A stretch of 64,000 bases of DNA from Adiantum capillus-veneris (Eukaryota > Streptophyta > Polypodiopsida > Polypodiales > Pteridaceae): NCBI GenBank assembly GCA_014529385.2, contig CM043960.1:119236543-119300542 (forward strand), read 5' to 3'. Below, piece by piece: positions 59,605-64,000 of this stretch (positions are counted from its first letter, which is position 1; each line of letters opens with the position of its first letter). Under the pieces are notes generated by a model. It was given only the letters and a program-made list of their open reading frames with translations. It was not told the origin of the DNA and ran no database searches. The position numbers and the translations under genes were made by a program.

Positions 59605-60437
59605 CTTGGTTGGTTTGCATCACAAAGCCAAGAGTTGTTGGTGTAGGTCTCCCTTCTCACAAGCTTGGAGTAGGTGATAAGCTTTCCATTAAAACTTGAG
59701 AAGGAGAGAGAGTCTTCTTTACTTCACACATGAGCTAGTGTGAGTGTGTAGGTGATAACGCCTTTGAAAAATCAGCCCCCTCTCTGTTTGCTCTTGCTAG
59801 CATCCTACTGGACCTCCTCAGGCTTAGCCAATGGTAATTAAGCAGCATAAGTGATAGCCTTCTGACATGTGTCCCCCTTTCCCCTTTTGTGAGAGATTTA
59901 GGTAATTATTTAATTCAACTAAACTCTCATTGGACCCCTTTGCCTCCTGGCCAATAGGAATTAGGCAAGCCATTGGGCTGTTGAATGCTCTGGTCCCCTT
60001 GGGAGACTGTCCCCAATAGTCTTCTAGAGAGCTTAATTCTTATTGATTCTTTTATTAAGTGTTTTTAAATTGATTAAACTAGATTAACTCTAGCCTAATT
60101 CTCATTGGTCCACCTCCAAGGCCATCCAATAGGAATTGGGTACACCTAGCTTGTGGGCATCTGGGCTAGGGATCTGACATGTGTCCCTCATTCCCTTTGT
60201 GTAAAGGGAGCTTGTGTGTGTGTGAGAGAGTTTCTCTCTCATCCCCTACTTGCAAGGCTCACCCCCTCCTATGTAGGGATTGCCAAAGACTTTTGGGACA
60301 CACACAAAGCATCCAATTCCCCCAATGTTTGACCTTTGGACACAACCTTTCAATTTTGGAACCTTAGCATTTTGAAAGTCTTAATGGGCTGAACCTTAGG
60401 GTCTTTTAAGCCCATTGTTTCACATGGCTCTTTTACA
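59605..60437 (-). repeat. Element F 5' LTR, right piece
   Basis: Continues the F LTR after element D and matches about 20150-21003, ending TTTTACA at 60437. Confidence 0.88.
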
Positions 60438-60682
60438 GACCCCCCCCCCCCCCCCTTTGGATCCCTACTGTGGCTGGTGAGATTGAATAGGAAAAGGGTT
60501 CCTTTTATTGGTGAGATTGAATGCACTCGTTATATAGAATTTACTTATGGTGACCCCCCCCCCCCCCCCCCCCCCCCTTTGGATCCCTATTTTCCCTCCT
60601 TTGGATCCCTACTGTGGCTGGTGAGATTGAATAGGAAAAGGGTTCCTTTTATTGGTGAGATTGAATGCACTCGTTATATAGA
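60438..60682. repeat. Poly-C tracts and an internal 85-bp duplication
   Basis: C tracts at about 60440-60455 and 60554-60577 are each followed by TTTGGATCCCTA. The segment GGATCCCTACTGTGGCTGG...CTCGTTATATAG occurs at about 60460-60537 and again at 60606-60681. This lies at the right flank of F and joins it to repeat S2. Confidence 0.8.
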
Positions 60683-62779
60683 AAAACTAGCTATAGCCAA
60701 CGGATGAGTAGAGATAAGGGATCGAACAAGCCTTCATTCTCTTTGACACTGATTGATCACAAGGATCTTTAATCCGATTCCTATATAAGAAAACTAGAGC
60801 AAGATAGTAGAAAGGTTCAATTTTCCTAGTTAGAAATAGCTAAATTATGCTTCTCAATCTAAGAACTTTGTTTTCTAGGTAACTTGAGGCTTTAAGTAGT
60901 TAATTTGACATACTAACTAAGAATCCTACAGTTTTATTGTATAGTAATCCTTATCCTATAATTTTGTTATACAACAATTATACTCATCATACATGCTTCT
61001 CTTTATACTCATCATACATGCTTCTCTGAGATAAAAATCCATTAATTGAAAGATGTAAAGGAATCTTTCAAGTACATATGTCACCTCGTCCTTCTCCTCC
61101 CCTCTTCTTCCATTGTTAAGTAACAACCCCTCCCCCCCCAACACACACACACACACACACACACACACCCAACCTTGTTTTTGGCATACATCAACGGCCA
61201 TGGGTAGGGATCTCTTGGTGAATTCTCTTATCTAACAAACCCATGCTTTGCATAAGGCCTTCTTGGAACTTTTGAAAGTTTATGGTGGATAGACAAAAGA
61301 ACCATTCATATTGAATTGACATAATTATTGTATTAGATTTTGAGATGGAGATGGAGGATTACATGATTTGCATAGTGGCCATTTACAGACTCAAAAAAGG
61401 AAGGTGGCATTAGATGTTGGAAAGTGATATGTAGCACGTGGGAAAAAGGTCAAGCATCATGTGGCTATACAAAATAGCATGTGACTATAGAGAATCATGT
61501 GTTAGGGAAATTCATGTAGTAAGGTGCATGCTTAGTATGCTTGGATTTTGGGGCTTGGTCACGTATTGAGTGTAAGCTAATAGTTTACTGCCAACAAACA
61601 CCCTCGTAAGTTGGAGCTTACATGATGTGCATGGATAATAATAGAGGTAGTTAATATGGGTCGCTTACGTTAATTGCACATGGCTTATAAGATGAATCTA
61701 ATGCAAAAGAGGGTAGGTCTTACCTCCAAATTTGGGTTTGGGGTAGTGTCTAACATCCATTACAATACATCATCATTATAGATAGTGTTGGCATCCCCTT
61801 CTTCTTCTTCTTCTTCTTCTTCTTCTTCAATGATGTGCTATGCAATGAAAGAGTGATGACTCTAAGATTCAATTGAGGGTGTTGGAGTTTGAACCCACCT
61901 TTGCATCCAAAGGCATTGAGTGGGACACATTCCTTAAGTGAGATCTTTCATAGATCTGAACTGATTTCCACCTATGTAGGTGCCCATTCCAAAGAACTTG
62001 CCAAGTGGTGATTCCTTTGTTGTGACATCGAAGTGCCATCCTTCTTTGATTATTGGCGATAGGGGTTAGAGGGGAGAGAGGCCACCAAATGGAGCCGAAT
62101 TGCCGGACAGCATTAAACCTGTTGTTAGACCAGAAGACTCACAGATTGACCCTTTCCCTATTCCATGCACCCCAGAGAGATGCAGGCAGGTCTGACCCTT
62201 TGGCCTTGATGGGGAATGGCCCAAAAAAATAGTGATCCAACTCAATTTTTGCCAAGGCTTCCAATTGGCAAATAGAGCAAAGTTCTTGAATAGGACGAGA
62301 GCCCATTTGTTGCTAGTATCCTGAAGAGCACGGATGAGGAATTTGACTGCTATTTTACATGTCCATTTTTAAATATTTTTTACTCCTAGACCCCCTTTTA
62401 CTACTAGAAGACAACAAATATCCCACCAAACTTTGGCTGCAGCTTTCTTTAGAGTTGGCTAGTATTGCTTAGATAGTCAAGTTGATGGTCTTAAAGTCCT
62501 CGCTGTCATATTCTTAAACTGAGGGTTTGGGGTTGACAACGAAGCATAGTAGCAGCGTAGATAATTAATCACTGGCCATTGGAAAATCTTGAGCTATGCT
62601 CTAAATTTGGCTATATGAGTACAACTTTCCCTTTTTCCTTTCTGGTGATCATCATCCATAGCTTTTGGACCTTTGGTGGTTGATTTGGTGGTCCTTCATC
62701 GTGATCTCCTTTCTTAGTCTGGATTTTTGGTTTATCAAATGGCTAGTTTGATGGACCCTCCATGCTTGATTAGATGCAG
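60479..62779. repeat. Tandem repeat S, copy 2, right part
   Basis: Matches 17210-19016 with an extra block near 61000-61450 that includes a CA tract (61139-61168). TTC tract 61798-61829. On the minus strand it repeats the decayed LINE RT fragment (about 61900-62500). No gene. Confidence 0.85.
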
Positions 62780-62831
62780 TCCACGAAACTAGAGCCGAGC
62801 TCCTAGGGCAACCCAATACAAGATGTGCAGT
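62780..62831. repeat. Tandem repeat S, start of copy 3
   Basis: CCACGAAACTAGAGCC and the CTAGGGCAACCCAATACAAG start sequence occur once more and break off after GCAGT, where element G begins. Confidence 0.75.
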
Positions 62832-62896
62832 TGTCACTACTCATAATGAAGATAACCTGGACATAAATTTAATCTTCTATTGGCATCCGCCCTATT

Positions 62897-62945
<49 letters not shown>

Positions 62946-63244
62946 CACACTGTCAATGTCTATATTTGTGGGTACGAGAAATCTACACACCCACGTCTAC
63001 ATGATAGTGCATGTAGCTGTTACCATATACATGTGGTAGTGATGTGTGTGAACACACTAGGACCTCCGGGGCATTTTTTTCCTCTTTAGGAGGTTTTTTC
63101 CCCCGTGCATTGTATATACGCCCATCACTCTAGGGCTATCAATCTTTCCATAGCACACTAAGTAACACACTCTCTATTGTGTGCCTTGAGCTTCCTTTGT
63201 CTTCTTCAAGTTGTGTGTGTTTCTCTACAACCTTAATTCCAACA
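62832..63244 (+). repeat. Ty1/copia element G: 5' LTR
   Basis: Starts TGTCACTACTC at the point where S3 ends and finishes TTCCAACA at 63244, directly before the primer site. It contains a CT tract (62900-62941) and a TATA-like TGTATATACG near 63110. The start is inferred from the break in S; the second LTR is outside the window. Confidence 0.7.
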
Positions 63245-63246
63245 AT

Positions 63247-63258
63247 TGGTATCAGAGC
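63247..63258 (+). other. Element G primer binding site (initiator tRNA-Met)
   Basis: TGGTATCAGAGC, the exact 12-base complement of the initiator tRNA-Met 3' end and the commonest primer site of plant copia elements, lies two bases after the LTR. Confidence 0.9.
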
Positions 63259-63606
63259 AGGTCACGTCCTCCCGGGCTTAGTCGCCAGCTGCTCCAGCAC
63301 ACGCCTGCTCACTTTCTCCTATTTCAGTGATCTTTGGCAAGCGTTCGTAGGTCGACAAATATTTTGGGCAAGCTCAAAGAGCTTGGTCTGCTCAGAATTT
63401 TGATTTGGGCTCATTTCGGCCTCCGTTTCCACTACAGGCAGTACTGCACAGGCTATTTCGTCATTTTGTGCAGAATTTCTGTCAATGCCGTTTTTTGCAT
63501 TACATGTGCCTTATAGTCTTCTATGGTTTGTGCTATATAGCACAGGTTGTTCCCACTCCGTTTCTCCTATTTTCAAGCAGTTTTCACATCAGGTGCAACA
63601 TTTACC
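63259..63606 (+). other. Element G leader
   Basis: Untranslated leader between primer site and gag. Short overlapping open frames here look random. No other feature seen. Confidence 0.6.
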
Positions 63607-64000
63607 ATGGCTGACAACAACAACACAGATGTGTTCAAGATGTTTGCTGCTGAGGACAGGTTGGATGGGGATAACTACCCTATGTGGGCTTATATGATGC
63701 AACACGTTCTTGTGTCAAAGGGTGTCTGGAACATTGTGCAGGGCATTGATGTACGTCCTGGTTCTGAGGATGTAGGCGATGTTGAGGATGTTGCAGGTCT
63801 TGCTGCAAGGATTGCAACTGTAAGAGTTGTTTTGCCTACAACAGAACAAGCTCGTTGGGATGTTAAGGATGCACAGGCTCATGCATTGATGCGTTGTCTG
63901 TGAAGCGCACCATTGTTCCTCACATCCGTTCAACAAAATCAGCAAAACAGGCTTGGGATATTTTAGCAGGTCTTTATCAAGCCGCAATGAGGTTAAAATT
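63607..64000 (+). pseudogene. gag: Element G Gag, start only, one frameshift
   Basis: ATG 63607 in good context (ACCATGG) begins MADNNNTDVFKMFAAEDRLD with GDNYPMWAYMMQHVLVSKGVW, the copia Gag N-terminal pattern (L.G.NY..W...M...L). A single missing base near 63891 ends this frame at 63903. The other phase continues the same Gag pattern (PHIRSTKSAKQAWDILAGLY) to the window edge. Otherwise the region looks young. Pol is outside the window. Confidence 0.85.

Larger units (their letters stand above)
19588..60437 (-). mobile_element. Element F: chromovirus Ty3/gypsy (minus), split by B and D/E
   Basis: F has LTRs 19588-21003 (3') and 36324-36892 plus 59605-60437 (5', interrupted). LTR termini on the minus strand are TGTAA...TTACA. 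The primer site TTGGTAGCAGAGC is one mismatch from the initiator tRNA-Met complement. Internal order from right to left is Gag, protease, RT, RNase H, integrase, chromodomain, which defines a chromovirus. Without the nested elements it is about 8.9 kb. No target duplication is seen: CTATT on the left, GACCC on the right. All coding parts carry stops and indels, so F is old. Confidence 0.88.

Noticed and set aside
63247-63262. tRNA-like GGTATCAGAGC
   Set aside because: It is the primer binding site of a copia element, not a tRNA gene; no cloverleaf around it.

Overview
The window is plant nuclear DNA made almost entirely of retrotransposons. I see no host gene, tRNA, rRNA or CRISPR array. The evidence for a plant is Ty3/gypsy elements with plant-type domain sets (dual RNase H, chromodomain integrase), Ty1/copia elements primed by initiator tRNA-Met, a plant-style LINE reverse transcriptase tail, and abundant GA/CT microsatellites. 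The species cannot be fixed from this sequence; a large repeat-rich genome is likely.

Left block (1-16.7 kb). Element C, a minus-strand Tat-like Ty3/gypsy copy, runs off the left edge. It is split by element A (1093-10210, plus strand, same superfamily, 4-bp target duplication CTGC). C resumes at 10211 and ends in a diverged LTR from 11574. A microsatellite-rich stretch follows (about 12.7-14.3 kb), then a decayed minus-strand Ty1/copia remnant H (14.3-16.7 kb).

Right block (16.7-64 kb). A tandem repeat S (about 2.33 kb per unit, containing a LINE fragment and a long GA tract) is present as S1, S2 and the start of S3. S2 is split by F, a minus-strand chromovirus with LTRs at 19588-21003 and 36324-60437. 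F was hit twice: element B (27068-36316, sister of A, duplication CTAC) landed in its primer-binding site, and element D (36893-59604, duplication TCTTG) in its 5' LTR. D is a gag-only element without pol, and its gag is split by E (39619-58702, duplication ACCAC). S3 is cut by the 5' end of a Ty1/copia element G (62832 to beyond the window). The order of events is S, then F, then B and D, then E inside D.

E is the most interesting object. It is a 19-kb minus-strand Ty3/gypsy element with a tRNA-Asp-type primer site. It has gag, protease, reverse transcriptase/RNase H, a tandemly duplicated integrase zinc-binding module, an integrase core, a second retropepsin-like domain after integrase, a W-x-x-K repeat tail, and a separate coding frame of about 1,090 codons before the 3' LTR. 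Two non-coding arms carry nine copies of a near-invariant 22-bp palindrome at regular 125-135 or 283-288 bp spacing. A related, palindrome-edged 292-bp unit interrupts the integrase of F.

All calls come from reading the sequence and provided translations by eye. Family names rest on recognised motifs, not on database searches. Every protein-coding segment complete in the window carries at least one lesion, so they are treated as pseudogenes unless noted.
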